The translations under genes were made by a program, and so were the position numbers. A stretch of 64,000 bases of DNA from Limonium bicolor (Eukaryota > Streptophyta > Magnoliopsida > Caryophyllales > Plumbaginaceae), in assembly GCA_023374045.1 (NCBI GenBank), contig CM041778.1:405168438-405232437 (forward strand), read 5' to 3'. Of the stretch, positions 1 through 12,525 are shown piece by piece (positions within the stretch are counted from its first letter, which is position 1; every line of letters starts with the position of its first letter). A model generated the notes under the pieces. The model worked only from the letters and a program-made list of their open reading frames with translations, was not told the origin of the DNA and did no database searches.

Positions 1-1006
1 TATTTTTTTTATTATTGTTGTAGCGTTGTAGCCAATAATATTGATTGTAAAGCGTTCCTTAAATAAGGAACGATGAGAGAAAAATAGGAGGAGATCCACT
101 CCACTGTAGTAGTTTTTTAGGTTTCTTACTCACACATAAGTGGAACCCACACTATTGTGGATGCCCTTAGAAAACCCTAGCCGCCAAAATAGAGAGGAAA
201 AGACAAAGGAAAACAGAGAGCAACTCAGAGACAGAGCAGAAGATAGAGACTGGATTCGTCATCATTCTATAACGATTAGATGATGTTCTCTAATCTCTTT
301 AGCATTCTTATTATTTAGTCTCCTATGTATGAGTAGTTGTGCAGAATTCTAGTTTATTATGAATTCCTAGTTTGAGATTTCTTCTTCATTTGTGCTTACA
401 AATAATTCTATACAAATTGTAGTTTTATTCCTTGCTTTGTTTATATTTCTCTGGTGATTTGTTCAATTGTTAGAGAAATTTAGTTTGTTCGCTTACAAGT
501 GAGAACTGCGGCATGCAATAGACTACAAGAATATTACCAGTGAAACTTGAGACGACAATTCCTCAGGATTAGCTGACTAGAAACCAGATGAACCTTGAAC
601 GCTACTAGTTAATTATGAAATTCGTAACGAAAGTTAGGATTAGGAATTGCTAGTATGGATCTATCTTGTGGGAGACCGGTCTTAGATTAACTTATATATG
701 AGGTTGCAATCTAGAATTAAGAAAACATAAATGAAAAGGAATTGAAGAACTACAGAGAAGTAGTACACCAGGATTCCTCTGTTTATCGTGTCAAGAAGAT
801 CATCTTTTACTTGTTTTTATTTAGTTTATTTAGTTCTGCATTTAAACCCTCAATTTATTATTGTTATTTTTTTAGTTTATTAGTTATTTATATTAAAGAC
901 TCAAACTAGACACAACTTCTTTGGTTCGATAATCTAGGGATTACTTCCTATGAAAACTTGCTACGACACACCAGTACACTTGCTGATATACGTTTTAACT
1001 CATACA
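1..1006 (+). mobile_element. Old Ty3/gypsy LTR remnant, left-truncated by window
   Basis: Non-coding sequence that ends in CATACA and is followed, six bases later, by a decayed tRNA-Asp primer-binding site. This is the arrangement at the 3' edge of a 5' LTR in Athila/Tat-type Ty3/gypsy elements. The true LTR start lies outside the window, so no TSD can be tested. LTR identity is inferred from the adjacent primer site; I did not find a second copy here. Confidence 0.5.
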
Positions 1007-1012
1007 AGTTTT

Positions 1013-1030
1013 TGATGTCGTTGTTAGGGA
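1013..1030 (+). other. Fossil primer-binding site (tRNA-Asp)
   Basis: This 18-mer aligns without gaps to the intact tRNA-Asp primer site at 4513-4530. It differs at six positions, and all six are C-to-T or G-to-A changes, as expected from deamination of methylated cytosine. It dates the 1-2387 remnant as older than the element at 2388-16051. Confidence 0.6.
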
Positions 1031-2387
1031 GGCACAGTTATTTAGTTAGTCTTTATTCTATTTTTCTTTTATTTATTTTGTTTTTATTTGTTTTTTTTAT
1101 TTTGTGTTATTTGTTTAAATGTTATTAATTGGTTTTATATTAAATTGTGTTGTTTTGATTTACAGTGCTTTTTTTATTTTAATAGTTTTTTTTGTAGGAT
1201 TAGGATTTTTGTTTCAGTTTATTTCATTTTATTTTATTTTTATATGATTTTTATTTTATTAGTTTAATTTTAGTTTAGCATTTTTTGTTTATTTTTATTA
1301 TATATTTTTTTGTTTTTCTTTAGTTTGATTTTAGTTTTTCTTTATTTGTTTAGTTTTGTTTTGGGGTTGTTTATTTTATTTTATTTATAGGTTTTTGTTT
1401 AGTTTGATTTTATTTACCTTTACATTTATTTTTATTTATTAATTATAGTTATGTACATATTTTTATTTTATTTTCTTCTTATGTATATAATTTCTTTTTC
1501 TGTTTCTTTCGATGCGTGCTTATCTGATGGTTGTACATTATAATCTGCCTGGAGGTTGGCTAGGATATTACACCAATGGGTTGTGTATGAAAAGTGTGAA
1601 GGAGACCACGAGCTTGCTTACTGTTCGTTCTCTTCTAGATTGGAGGATGCTATAAGAGATTTTACATCATCTAGCCCTCTTCGAGGACGGTCATGCGAGA
1701 CATGTGAAGAGAACCATGAAAGGTCTCATTCTCCGGTTAATTCTTCTAGTTTGAGGACGTTATGATAGATTTCTTATTGGATTGCAAAGCGAGTTCAGGT
1801 AGGAATGAGACTCTCATGATGAACATGAAAAAACATCAAGAGAGTAATGCGATAATTTTACCCAACTAGATGAAATATCACGAAAGCTGAATGTGAACCG
1901 ATTCGTGAGATCAAATAACCTTCTACAACAATTGTTTGGAGTAATACACAGCTTGATCATTCGATCCCTGAAGTGGCAAACACACCTACGGAGGAGATCA
2001 TGGAAAGGCCAAAGCTAGAGATTGAACGGATTAGAGAAGCTACGGGGTTAGAGAATGATCTAATTTGTGAGGCTACCTAGTCTAGTCCTTTCCATTCGTA
2101 CTTGAGCCAGAGAGTCTTCCAGTTGACCTCCTTCCTACACCTTCTGACGAGCCATCGAGGAAGAGCTACCTCATTGACTTCTTGGAGCCCTTGGTTCCTA
2201 TTGAATTTGATTTTCATGCAAGTTCATCCTTAAGCTTCCACCGGATGACAAGGATGTCTACATCCTTAAATTTGAGAAGAAAGACCCACAAATTGGTGAT
2301 CTTCTCATCAAGGATTGGTGATTATGTTGAGTGTATATGAAGTTGTGAGATTGGTGGATGAGATATGTGGTGAATGATATGGGGAGT
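1031..2387 (+). mobile_element. Interior of the old gypsy remnant, no intact ORF
   Basis: Positions 1040-1510 are a T-rich leader-like tract. A coding-looking stretch follows (about 1512-2330), including a 69-codon open frame at 1556-1765, with no domain I recognise. No reverse transcriptase or integrase motif is visible, so this is a non-autonomous or heavily deleted element. A purine run (GATATGGGGAG) ends it exactly where the younger Athila-type element inserted. Confidence 0.4.
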
Positions 2388-4509
2388 TGATAAGTGTAAA
2401 ATATATCTATTCCGGGACTTTAAATCTTCCAATTTTTATAACAATGTATGTCATATTTTACACTTATCATATGCTTTTCTTAGATTTATGTTTTAATGCC
2501 AACTCATATATTTTATTTTATTTATATAGGAAAATGTCTCACATATTATATATATACATATATATATAATATGTACAATACATGCACGTTAATATTTGGA
2601 CCTTGGCCTGATCACATTTCAAATCAGAAAAGAGGCTTAGACAGTGGATTAATATGGGCTAATTTAAGCCCAGTTGCTCGATCACAATCGACTCACATAG
2701 ACAGAAGAGTAACTATTATCATTTATGAGTAATATATGAGAAGACCCATGCTGAGAGCTAGGGAAAATTGTCATTATCGGGGCTGGGATCGCACTATTCA
2801 TATCCTCCATCTCCATACAGACGGGGCGATCGTCTTCATTCAAACAGCACCCAACGCCATCGATATTCATCATCGCTACGACCATCACCACCATCTCCAC
2901 TATCGACCCATCACCACCGTCGCCACACCACACCACCACATTCACGCACCACCATCGTCACAACAACCGACTCCCGCCATCACCATCGTCTTCACCACAC
3001 CATCTCCACTCACACCACTGCAACATCCATCATCACCGATTCACCTCCATCTCCATTTCACGCCTCATCCGCACCACCATCTCACCGGCACCATCATCCC
3101 ACCTCCACCATCTTCATCACCTTCGCCATCATCTCACCCGCTCCACAAACATCACCATCGCCATTCACTACCGATTCATCGTAACACCACCACACTTTCA
3201 CATCCTCACTGTTATCATGCCACCGATCAACTCCATCATCAAAGCATCATCTTCATCATCATTCCATCACCGATTCACGCCACGACACACACGACGTCAC
3301 GGTCTCCAGTCGACATTCATCGCCACCACCGTTTCATCGCAACCATTTCATTTACGCCATCGCCGTCGACCACACCATCACTCACCATCGCCACCCACCA
3401 TATCTTCATCCTCACCATCGACCACCGTCACAGTCGACACCTACATCATCTCCATCGTCTTCAAATCACCGCCATTCACCTCAACTTCATTAATCTCTCG
3501 CCGCCATCGTAGACCATCGTAACCCTCTGCCGTTCATCGTCCTTCAGCATCCTCGTCGAACTTCGTACTTACTTTCTTCCTCGTCGACCACCCGAGGCAG
3601 AGGAGAGGCGAGATCGAGGATGACAGCAGTACGTCGGTGTGGAGAATAAACAGGGCGAGAATTCCAGAGAACGATAAATCCGAGAACGAGGTGAGGGAGA
3701 ATCGACTTGGACAGAACCGTGAGCAAGAACCGGTTCAGGAAAAACAAAGACATCGAACCAGACCGGTCCGGTTCAGTTATAATGGGTTCATTTAATTAAA
3801 TTCATTATAATTGTTACATGTTACTTGTTTATCATTGCAGTTTTGGGTTATTACATGACATTCGACATTGGTTTTAATGTGCGTTTTTATTGAAATTATA
3901 TTTTTACTGGTTTTAATTAACATATAGATTGTTACAATTAATGTGCTTATGCTGCAATAATTCTGATCGTTTAATTGCATTATCTTCCTAAATCTATTTT
4001 GACCCGATCCAGTGAAAAATAGATAGGTTTGATTAATTCGTAAATTTGTGGAAAACTTGTTTTCATCGGACAAGTTAATACTTCATCTGCATAAATTATC
4101 TCTCAAACTTATTTTGTTTACATGTGTTTTGCTGGTCCGAAAAAGTCATAGCATGTTCTGGTAAACAAATTCGTTAGAGTTACTATTTTTCCAATCTATA
4201 AACCAGAAGAAATAATATAATTAACCAAACTACAATAACCGGAACCCGGAGTCCCGCTCAATCATATCATCCATCATTTTTTATTTATCTGTTATTTTAT
4301 TTATCTGCATTTTATCAGTTTCATTTACAATTCAGTAAAACCCCCCCTTTTGTGACACGCTTAGGAATTAGACATTTTCGCTTAAGTCCCACGGTTCGAT
4401 TACCCAGTTGCTCCAATTTTACTATACTACTGCGACCGGGCTGTTTGCATCCCGATAGATTTTGATCCAAGCTTTATTTACTATTTTACCAGTCAAAATC
4501 TTGTCTGCA
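2388..4509 (+). repeat. 5' LTR of Athila-type element
   Basis: 2,122 bp, starting TGATAAGTG and ending TCTGCA. It is near-identical along its length to 13947-16051, differing by scattered substitutions and small indels. About 2840-3560 is an extreme tract of CAT/CAC trinucleotides on the plus strand that is nearly free of G. This opens long His/Thr/Ser/Pro-rich frames, which are compositional accidents. About 3590-3780 is GA-rich. Confidence 0.93.
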
Positions 4510-4512
4510 AAA

Positions 4513-4530
4513 TGGCGCCGTTGCCGGGGA
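4513..4530 (+). other. Primer-binding site, tRNA-Asp
   Basis: TGGCGCCGTTGCCGGGGA is the exact complement of the plant tRNA-Asp 3' end including CCA. It begins three bases after the LTR. It primes minus-strand DNA synthesis and confirms the LTR edge at 4509. Confidence 0.95.
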
Positions 4531-4836
4531 CTTGACTTGTCTAGTCCCTAAGCCCCGGATAATTCACTTGTTATTTGATATTTTGTTTCTTTAATATTTT
4601 GTTTTTATTTATTTTTTTTTGTTTTATTGTGTTTTCTAACATTCTGTTTGCTATTTTGATTTCTGTTCATAATTCATTTACTTTTATTTATTGTCATTTT
4701 CTTTTGTTGTTATATTATTATTATTGTTTCTGTTATTTAATTATTCCAGCAATTTACTTAGCGTATTGTTTACAATTAATTGATATTCCAGTTATTTATT
4801 GTACTTTAATTTCCAGCTAGTTATTCTACTGTTATT

Positions 4837-5325
4837 TAAATTCTGTCATTTAACTTTCAGTCATTTAAATTCCTGTCATTTAAATTCCGCCGTTTTCCAG
4901 TAATTTGGTCCTTTTCAGTCATTTAAATTTCCTCCATTTAAATTCCAGTCATTTAAATTCCAGTAATCTGGTCCTCTTCAGTCATTTAAATTCCGCCATT
5001 TAAATTCCAGTAATCTGGTCCTTTTCAGTCATTTAAATTTCCGCCAATTAAATTCCAGTCATTTAAATTCCAGTAATCTGGTCCTCTTCAGTCATTTAAA
5101 TTCCGCCATTTAAATTCCAGTAATCTGGTCCTCTTCAGTCATTTAAATTCCAGTCATTTAAATTTCAGTCATTTCAATTCCTGTCAATTAAATTTCAGTC
5201 ATTTAAATTCCGCCATTTAAATTCCAGCTATTTAAATTCTAGTCATTTAAATTTCAGTCATTTAAATTTCAGTCATTTAAATTCCGCCATTTAAATTTCA
5301 GTCATTTAAATTCCTGCAATTTCAT
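4837..5325 (+). repeat. Leader tandem repeat (CAGTCATTTAAATTC family)
   Basis: Some thirty short units built on (C)AGTCATTTAAATTYC or CCGCCATTTAAATTC. A higher-order ~60-bp block (…AGTAATCTGGTCCTCTTC…) recurs at about 4900, 4965, 5015, 5075 and 5120. The array lies in the untranslated leader between the primer site and gag. The core ATTTAAAT is palindromic. Confidence 0.85.
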
Positions 5326-5470
5326 TCTATCACTTTTCATTTTACAGATCCCATTTTCTTTACTGTATTTATTTCTATTTCTTCTAAGTCTATTTATTTT
5401 TGAGCTGTTTAAATTCCGATCTTTAGTAATTTTTATTTTTGTTCTATCACTTTTATTTTTTCTGCAGTGA

Positions 5471-7145
5471 ATGCCTATTACAAGATCGCATCCTTCCAGA
5501 CGAGATTAATACAGGTATCTACACACCCAGAAATTGAAAGGACATTTCTGCGCGTGTTAAGACAAAAGCGATTTCAACAGAATTTATCCACCGTGATAAT
5601 AGAAACCAACCAGGAAGCAGTTATGGGATCAGCAGCTACTGTCAAAAATCAACAGACCGTCAATCCAGGGTCAACAACCAGCCATTGTTCTTCCCCACCT
5701 CTCCCCAACCGAATATGATGAATGGCAAAAGCTGAAACCATATCATCAAATCCGATGCATGAAAGAGTTAGGAATGTTCGACGGCTCAAGTCCAGACGAA
5801 GCTTTACTGCATGTCACCAAGTTTTTGCAGCACGCTAACAGTTTAACTGCTACCGACGCAGTACTCCAGTATGCAAGACTGTCCTTGTTCCCTCACAGCC
5901 TGACGGGAGGTGCAAACAAATGGTATCACAGTCTCACACCAAGCACCATTTATAGCTGGGACGACATGGCAACTAAGTTCTACGACAAGTTCTTGCCCCC
6001 TAGCCGAATTAGAGATGATTGCAGAATTTACAATTTTAAACACCAGGGGTGGAGAATCTGTGTAGACCTGGCAATTTGGGTCGCTGGGTCGGGTTGATAT
6101 AAACCCTAACCCAACCCATTTAAAATATCATCAATCCAACCCAACCCAAAAATGGATGGGTCAGAAAATCATGACCCTAACCCAACCCGTTTAAAATCCT
6201 TCAACCCACCCACCCATTTTTTCAAGCATACAATAATTTAGATAGATTAGGAGTAGAAATAATAAAAAAATCCAAAAACATCCAGTGCTAGCTGGCACAC
6301 TAATTAGAATGAAACAAAAGGGAGAGAAGTAATCTTGCTTGATCGACCAAACTTTAAAGGAATTCCATGTTATGCAAAGAATATAAAAGTACTATACCAA
6401 TTTCTCATGAATAAATAAGACGTACTTTTTCATAAGTTTATATTTATCAATCTAAGCCTAAAGCTCTACCCTCTTGGGGAGGAATCCTATCTAGATATGC
6501 ACATGTTCCTAGTGTCCTTAATAAAAAGAGGAACGGAAATGAAAAGTATTATTATGCATAGAGAAATATACTAAAGAAAAATCTTCTAAAATTAGAAATA
6601 ATTTATAAACTGAGAATCAAACCCTCAAACTATGATTGATAGTTTTAAAATAATTACACCTTTTAAACTTAGTGGTCATGCCTGAGAAAAGTACAATCAC
6701 AATCACTTAATCGTTACCAATAGTTGAGGAACTTTTATGCAGCACGCTATCCGCATTGTTGGCTTCAGAATTCACTAAGAGGTCTATAATCAAGATTCTA
6801 TTTACAAAAATACATATCACCTACTTTTGTTCACCCTTCTAGATTATCTGAACATACCTATGTTCTCACGAACAACTATGGCAGTGAGAATAAGAAAACA
6901 AACATTGGGCAGAGAGAAGTGACATAGACATAAACAACGACGTAGAGAAGAAAAATGGATGTGAGTATGCAAGACGAGCGTATTTGGGTATTCAACATTA
7001 TGTTAAGGTATGGTTGTGCCCTTTGTTTATTGCAGTCTGGTTGGGCCGTTTGTTTAGTTAAGATTATGTGATATTATTAAAGGTGGGAAAGTCTAACTGC
7101 ACTTAGGCTTAGGCTAAGGTATAGTTTGATCTGAAAATAATATAT

Positions 7146-7188
<43 letters not shown>

Positions 7189-8640
7189 ATTGAATTAATA
7201 TTTTTATTTTTTATACTAACAAATATATTTTCGGGTTTCGGGTTGGGTCATGGGTTAAGATCTCTACCCTAACCCAACCCACAAATTAGCTTATTACCCT
7301 AACCCACCCAAAAAATAGATGGGTCAAATCAAGACCCTAACCCGTAAAACTATGGGTTGGGTCGGGTTGGGTTTCGGGTTGGGTCAAAATTGTCGGGTCT
7401 ACATCTGTGAAACTTGGGACCGATTTAAAGGACTACTGCTGACGTGCCCCCACCATGGTTTAACAAAAGAACAATTATCCAATTATTCTACAAAGGATTA
7501 GTGAACCAGTGCAAACTATGGTACTGTCTTCTTTGGGAGCTGACATTTTGAAAAAGCCGAGTGAACAATTTCTGAGTGGGATAGAATCCCTTTGTGAGAA
7601 ATCAGAGACTGGGCCACGGGCGGATCAAGAGGCAGCATTCCGGCTTATACCACATAGGAAAAACGACAACCGATTAGAGCAGCTGATGAGAAGCCACGAG
7701 CAACTCATGGAGAGTAATGCCCAGCAGGCGACAAAGATTGGCACCCTGTAAAAATTTGTCGAGCAGATGGTCATGAATTCCTATCCCCACAAAAAGCAAG
7801 TCATTGCTTCTCGATCGCCTACAACCCCCCAGGTTACGCTCCTCTATCATTATCTTCTCCGGATATATCTTGTACAAAATGTGGTGGACCACATGATTAT
7901 GAACAATGTCCCCAATTACAAGGATTAAAAGCCGCAGAGGAGGCAAACTTTGTAGGCAACAATTCAGGGTATAGACAACCTTGGCAGCGTAACGTGCACC
8001 CCAATCTTCGCTATTCAAACACTGACAATATGCAAACCCGCATACGCTCCAACCATCTCAGAACTTTAGATCGCAGTCTCATTTTCAAGGAGGCCAAAGG
8101 CAGTTTCAGCAACCACCGTATGGCGATGCTGCTACCTCAAGCAGACCTACTCAACCTCCGTCAAACCTTGAGTCTGAATTCTCCCAAATGCAAGAGATGT
8201 TTAAGGCAATGATGAGTAAGACCAGAGACACGCAAGAAGAAGTCGCAGCCCTTCGCAAATATTAGAAAGCCTTGCAATCTCAAATTAACAACTACTCACC
8301 CAACAAAGACCCCCTGGTCAATTCCCTTCTCAAATCAGCCCAAACCAGAGAGCACGCAAATTCAATCAGTATAGAGGTGACACCTCCCAAACTGCCAATG
8401 TGAGTGGCATCTCTCTAAAAGTGGAGAGCTTACGACCAAAAGAGGTAAGGGTCGCCAAGAGAAGGCTAGCATCAACATGGAAAACACAACTAATCCAACC
8501 TCATCTTCCCCAAAATCCAAATTCCAATCTCATCTTCCCCCCAGAAATCCAAGTTCCTGTCTCATCTTCCCCAAAATCCATCCATTCCTATCTCATCTAA
8601 CCCTTCTCCATCTAAAATAACTATCGACATCCCATCCTTA
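5471..8640 (+). pseudogene. gag pseudogene of Athila-type element
   Basis: The likely start is the ATG at 5471 (MPITRSHPSRR), which matches the usual basic N-terminus. The frame then breaks. Positions 5759-6050 encode the Retrotrans_gag capsid core (FDGSSPDEALLHVTKFL…LFPHSLTGGANKWY). The core is interrupted at 6063-7401 by a hAT element and resumes with TWDRFKGLL…CPHHGL at 7410-7460. A coiled, polar C-terminal stretch follows (7509-7751). A CCHC knuckle of form C-x2-C-x3-H-x4-C lies at 7871-7909. Several stops and frame changes mean no full Gag can be made. Confidence 0.85.
6063..7401. mobile_element. Non-autonomous hAT element inserted in gag
   Basis: A 1,339-bp element with terminal inverted repeats: TAGACCTGGCAATTTGG on the left and, reading inward from the right end, TAGACCCGACAATTTTG. 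It is flanked by an 8-bp target duplication (AATCTGTG at 6055-6062, CATCTGTG at 7402-7409, one mismatch). Eight-bp duplications and TIRs of this shape are hAT hallmarks. Subterminal regions are packed with CCCAACCC/GGGTTGGG repeats. There is no transposase. A (TA)n tract lies at about 7140-7190. It postdates the gypsy insertion because it interrupts its gag. Confidence 0.9.
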
Positions 8641-9230
8641 TCTCCTAAACATGTTGAACTCCCGTTTCCCAACAGAATGAAGAAAAAGCATCTAGATGAG
8701 CAGTTTGCCAAGTTTTTAAGCATATTCAAGAAGCTGACTCTGGATATCCCGCTAATCGACGCTTTGCAAGAGATGCCCAACTACGCCAATTCTTGAAGGA
8801 TCTCTTAACAAAGAAAAGAAGAAAAGCGGAAAAGAACAGTTCACCTCATAGAGGACTGCTCTGCTGCCCTTCTCCGGGCATTCCTCCCACAAACGGATCC
8901 GGGAAATCCCATTATCCCGTGTTTTATCGGTGGAGTAGACTTGGAAGTGGTTTGTGTGACTTGGGGGCCAGTATAAATATCATGCCTTACGCCACCTTCT
9001 TGAAAGTAAAAGGAGGGGAGATGCAAGCGTCCCGTTCAAACTACAATTAGCCGACAGATCGGAGATCAAGCCCAATGGGATAGTCCGTATCTGGTGGTTG
9101 GAGTAGACCACTTTATCTTTCCCGCCGACTTCGTCATTTTATAGTATATGACAATGTGAGGTCCCCCTAATTTTGGGGCGACCATTTCTGAGTACTGCTA
9201 AAGCTGTTATTGATGTCCTGACGGAAGATC
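8640..9230 (+). pseudogene. gag-pro linker and aspartic protease remnant
   Basis: 8640-8830 encodes the conserved basic linker (KKKHLDEQFAKFLSIFKKL, then the PNYANFLKDLL segment). The protease active-site region CDLGASINIMP lies near 8959-8991, where Asp-Leu-Gly-Ala replaces Asp-Thr/Ser-Gly as is usual in this branch. The second protease landmark, PLILGRPFLSTAK, is readable near 9163-9202 in another frame. Frameshifts between the parts inactivate it. Confidence 0.8.
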
Positions 9231-9834
9231 ACCTTGAGTACGTACGAAGATGAAAAAAATCGAGTTTGACATGAAGAAAATGATGAAGAAGACCCCAGTT
9301 TTACCCATCCGACAAAAACGGTGGACTTAATAGATGATGATGAGGAGGAATGTGAGTTCTCTGCAGATGAAGATGTATATTACCTATCCTCCTTTCCATT
9401 GCTGAAACCGACCGCTAGAGCAAGTATTTGGTCCTTCCCTGGAAGAAAAAGTAAAGGATCCGGAAGTTAATGCCATGCTGGCATATGTGGAGAAAGGAAG
9501 AGCAGGTTACCAAGCCTACCGCCCTCCAATTGAAAGACTTGACAGAGAGCCAAAATATCCATTCCCTCAGTGGAGCAGCCACCAGAACTCGAGCTAAGGA
9601 CCTTCCTCTAACCTAAGTATGTCTTTCTAGCTGAAAATAACCAGTTGCCCGTCATTATTCCTCCTCTCTAATTCCGGAAGAAATAGGCTACTTGCGGTGT
9701 GAAGAAACTAAAACAGCGATCGGGTGGACTCTCGCTGATATCAAGGAATTAATCCCTCCTACTCCAACGCCTCAATACATGGAGGAAATTTACAAAACTG
9801 TCAGACACCTCAACGTCGGCTTAACCCAAATTTG

Positions 9835-11250
9835 AATGAGGTGGTAAAGAAAGAAATTTTGAAGCTCTTAGACCCTATCATTTACCCCATCTGACAGTCC
9901 ATGGGTAAGTCCTGTACAAGTTGTCCCGAAAAGGGGGGCAATCGAGGCTGTTATGAATGTAAGGGAGAGGCTGTCCCTCAAAGAAAATCACTGGTTGGCG
10001 CATGTGTATCGACTATAGGCGCTTAACTTGGCAACCAGGAAGTCATTTCCCTCTACCCTTTATTGATCAGATGTTAGAAAGACTAGCAGGACAGGAATAC
10101 TATTGCTTTCTGGATGGGTTCTCAGGGTACTTCCAGATACCAATCGCACCAGAGGACCAGGACAAGACCACTTCACTTGTCCATATGGCACCTTTGCATA
10201 CCGACGAATGCCCTTCGGACTATGTAATGCCCCTGCTACTTTCCAGCGATGCATGCAAGCTATCTTCGCTGATTTCATCGAACAGAGCATAGAGTATTAT
10301 GGACGACTTCTCTGTCTATGGCTCTAGTTTTGATACATGCTTGGCACAACTTGATTTGATCCTAGGCCGGTGTGAGGATACAAATCTCATTTTAAACTGG
10401 GAAAAATGTCACTTCATGGTTAAGGACGGGATTGTCCTTGGACATAAAGTGTCGGCTCAAGGAATTGAGGTTGATAAGGCCAAGGTGGAGGTTATAGAGA
10501 AATTACCTGCACCAATCTCTGTTAAAGATATTCGAGCATTCCTTGGGCATGCAGTATTCTATCGACGGTTCATATCAGACTTTTCAAAAATCGCCAAACC
10601 GTTGACCGATCTGCTACTGAAAGATGCCCCTTTTCATTTTGATGATGGTTGTTTATCTGCTTTCAATACCATAAAAAAAAATTGGTATCTGCACCTGTTG
10701 TCATATCACCCGACTGGTCTCTCCCGTTTGAGATCATGTGCGATGCCAGTGACTATGCAGTGGGGGCAGCGTTATGCCAGAAAAAAGAGAAGATTTTGAG
10801 AGTCATTGCCTATGCCAGCAAGACACTAAACGAGGCCCAAAAGAACTATACTACCACTGAAAAAGAGCTTCTGGCTATAGTGTTCTCCCTTGATAAGTTC
10901 CGGTCGTACTTGTGGGGCAGCAAAGTAATAGTGCACACCGACCACTCTGCTCTCAAATACCTATTTGCAAAACAAGAAGCCAAGCCTCGCCTGTTGCGCT
11001 GGATTCTTTTACTACAGGAGTTTGACATAGAAGTCAAAGACAAGAGCGGAAAATTAAATGTTGTTGCCGACCATCTCTCACGGTTGGTAGTTCCAACGGA
11101 TAGTGTGCCTATCAACGAATTCTTCCCCGATGAGACTGTCTTTTCCATCACCAAGGTACAAGAGCCATGGTATGCGGACCTGGCCAACTATCTAGTCTCT
11201 GGAACAATCCACACGACCTATCTACTCCCAGAAGAAGAAATTTCTCTCTG
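9835..11250 (+). pseudogene. Reverse transcriptase and RNase H remnant
   Basis: The RT N-terminus (VVKKEILKLL) starts near 9840 but shifts frame repeatedly up to about 10000. CIDYRRLTW and the FSGYFQIPIAPEDQDKT palm segment follow. The catalytic box is IMDDFSVYG at 10296-10322, with the usual Phe/Tyr before MDD missing through a local frameshift. The RT thumb/connection runs to about 10690. RNase H is in one open frame at about 10690-11100, with [12 protein letters not shown], the acidic [12 protein letters not shown] and [10 protein letters not shown] motifs and a C-terminal ADHLSR motif. Confidence 0.88.
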
Positions 11251-11259
11251 ATGCAAAAC

Positions 11260-12525
11260 ATTATTTCTGGGAAGATCCGTATTTGTTCCGAGTTTGTGCG
11301 GATGGGTTAATTCGCCGGTGTCTCCCTGAAGATGAAGTTCACAGTGTCATAAATTTCTGTCATTCACGGGAAGCCGGTGGCCATCATGGACCCACAAGGA
11401 CCGCTGCCAAGATCCTTGCATCGGATTTTACTGGCCGACTCTCCACAAGGATGTACACCAATTCTGCACCTTGTGATAATTGTCAGAGAATGGGTAATAC
11501 ATCTAGGAGACATGAAATGCCACAACGGGAATACTGGAAGTAGAACTCTTTGATTGCTGGGGCATTGATTTTATGGGGCCCTTTCCTTCCTCGCAGGGCC
11601 ACCAATATATTTTAGTGGCAGTGGATTACGTGTCAAAATGGGTAGAAGCTATACCCTGTCATCATGCAGATTCAAAGACCGTAACCAAATTCCTGAAAAA
11701 GCACATCTTCACCCGTTTTGGCGTACCTAGAATCATTATCAGCGACGGGGGATCCCACTTCTGCAACCGTTCAATTGAAGCACTAATGGGTAAGTACGGG
11801 GTGCGTCATAAGGTAGCACTACCCTATCACCCCCAGACAAACGGCCAAGCAGAAGTTTCCAATCGTGAGTTAAAATGGATTCTCCAGAAAACCGTTAACT
11901 CCTCACGGAAAGATTGGGCGTTGAAATTAGATGATGCACTATGGGCTTACCGCACCGCATTCAAGACTCCTATCGGGATGTCTCCTTTTAAGCTCGTCTA
12001 TGGAAAATCTGCCACTTGCCTGTCGAACTCGAACATAAGGCATATTGGGCGCTCAAGGCCCTGAACTTTGATATGGAAGCCGCAGGAGAACAGCGTAAGT
12101 TTCAACTTTCTGAACTTGAGGAGCTAAGGGATCAAGCATACCACAGTGCAAAAATTTACAAGGAGCGCACCAAGAAACACCATGATCAAATGATCCAAAA
12201 ACGCGAATTTCAGGATGGTGACTGGGTGCTACTTTATAACTCCCGCTTGAAAATATTTCCAGGAAAGCTCAAATCTCACTGGGTCGGACCATTCCAAGTA
12301 GTTGGAACCACTCCTTTTGGTGTTTATGAACTCCGGAACAAGAAAGGAGAATGTTTCAAAGTCAATGGGTCCCGCCTAAAAAGGTATGCCGGTATTCCTG
12401 CTGACAATAGTGCTTTGTTAGAAATTTCATTTGTGCAGGAACACGAAGATAACCTTGAAGCCCAAGACCAAAGGAACAAAAGACGACACCCCCATGGCGG
12501 GAACGTAATAAGTTCAAGAAAATGA
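11260..12525 (+). pseudogene. Integrase remnant (HHCC, DDE core, C-terminal domain)
   Basis: The zinc-binding H-H-C-C segment is at about 11358-11490 (HSREAGGHHG … CDNCQRMG). The catalytic core is open over 11573-12000. Its Asp (AVDYVSKW) is at 11624, the second Asp (SDGGSHF) at 11744 and Glu (GQAEVSNRE) at 11852, giving DD35E spacing. A frameshift near 12005-12020 separates the core from the C-terminal part ([12 protein letters not shown] … GDWVLLYNSRLKIFPGKL). All three catalytic acids are present; the breaks are in frame only. Confidence 0.9.

Noticed and set aside
2736..3512. 258-codon His/Thr/Ser/Pro-rich frame
   Set aside because: It lies inside the 5' LTR; the matching 3' LTR region has indels that break the frame. 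It follows from CAT/CAC composition, not coding.
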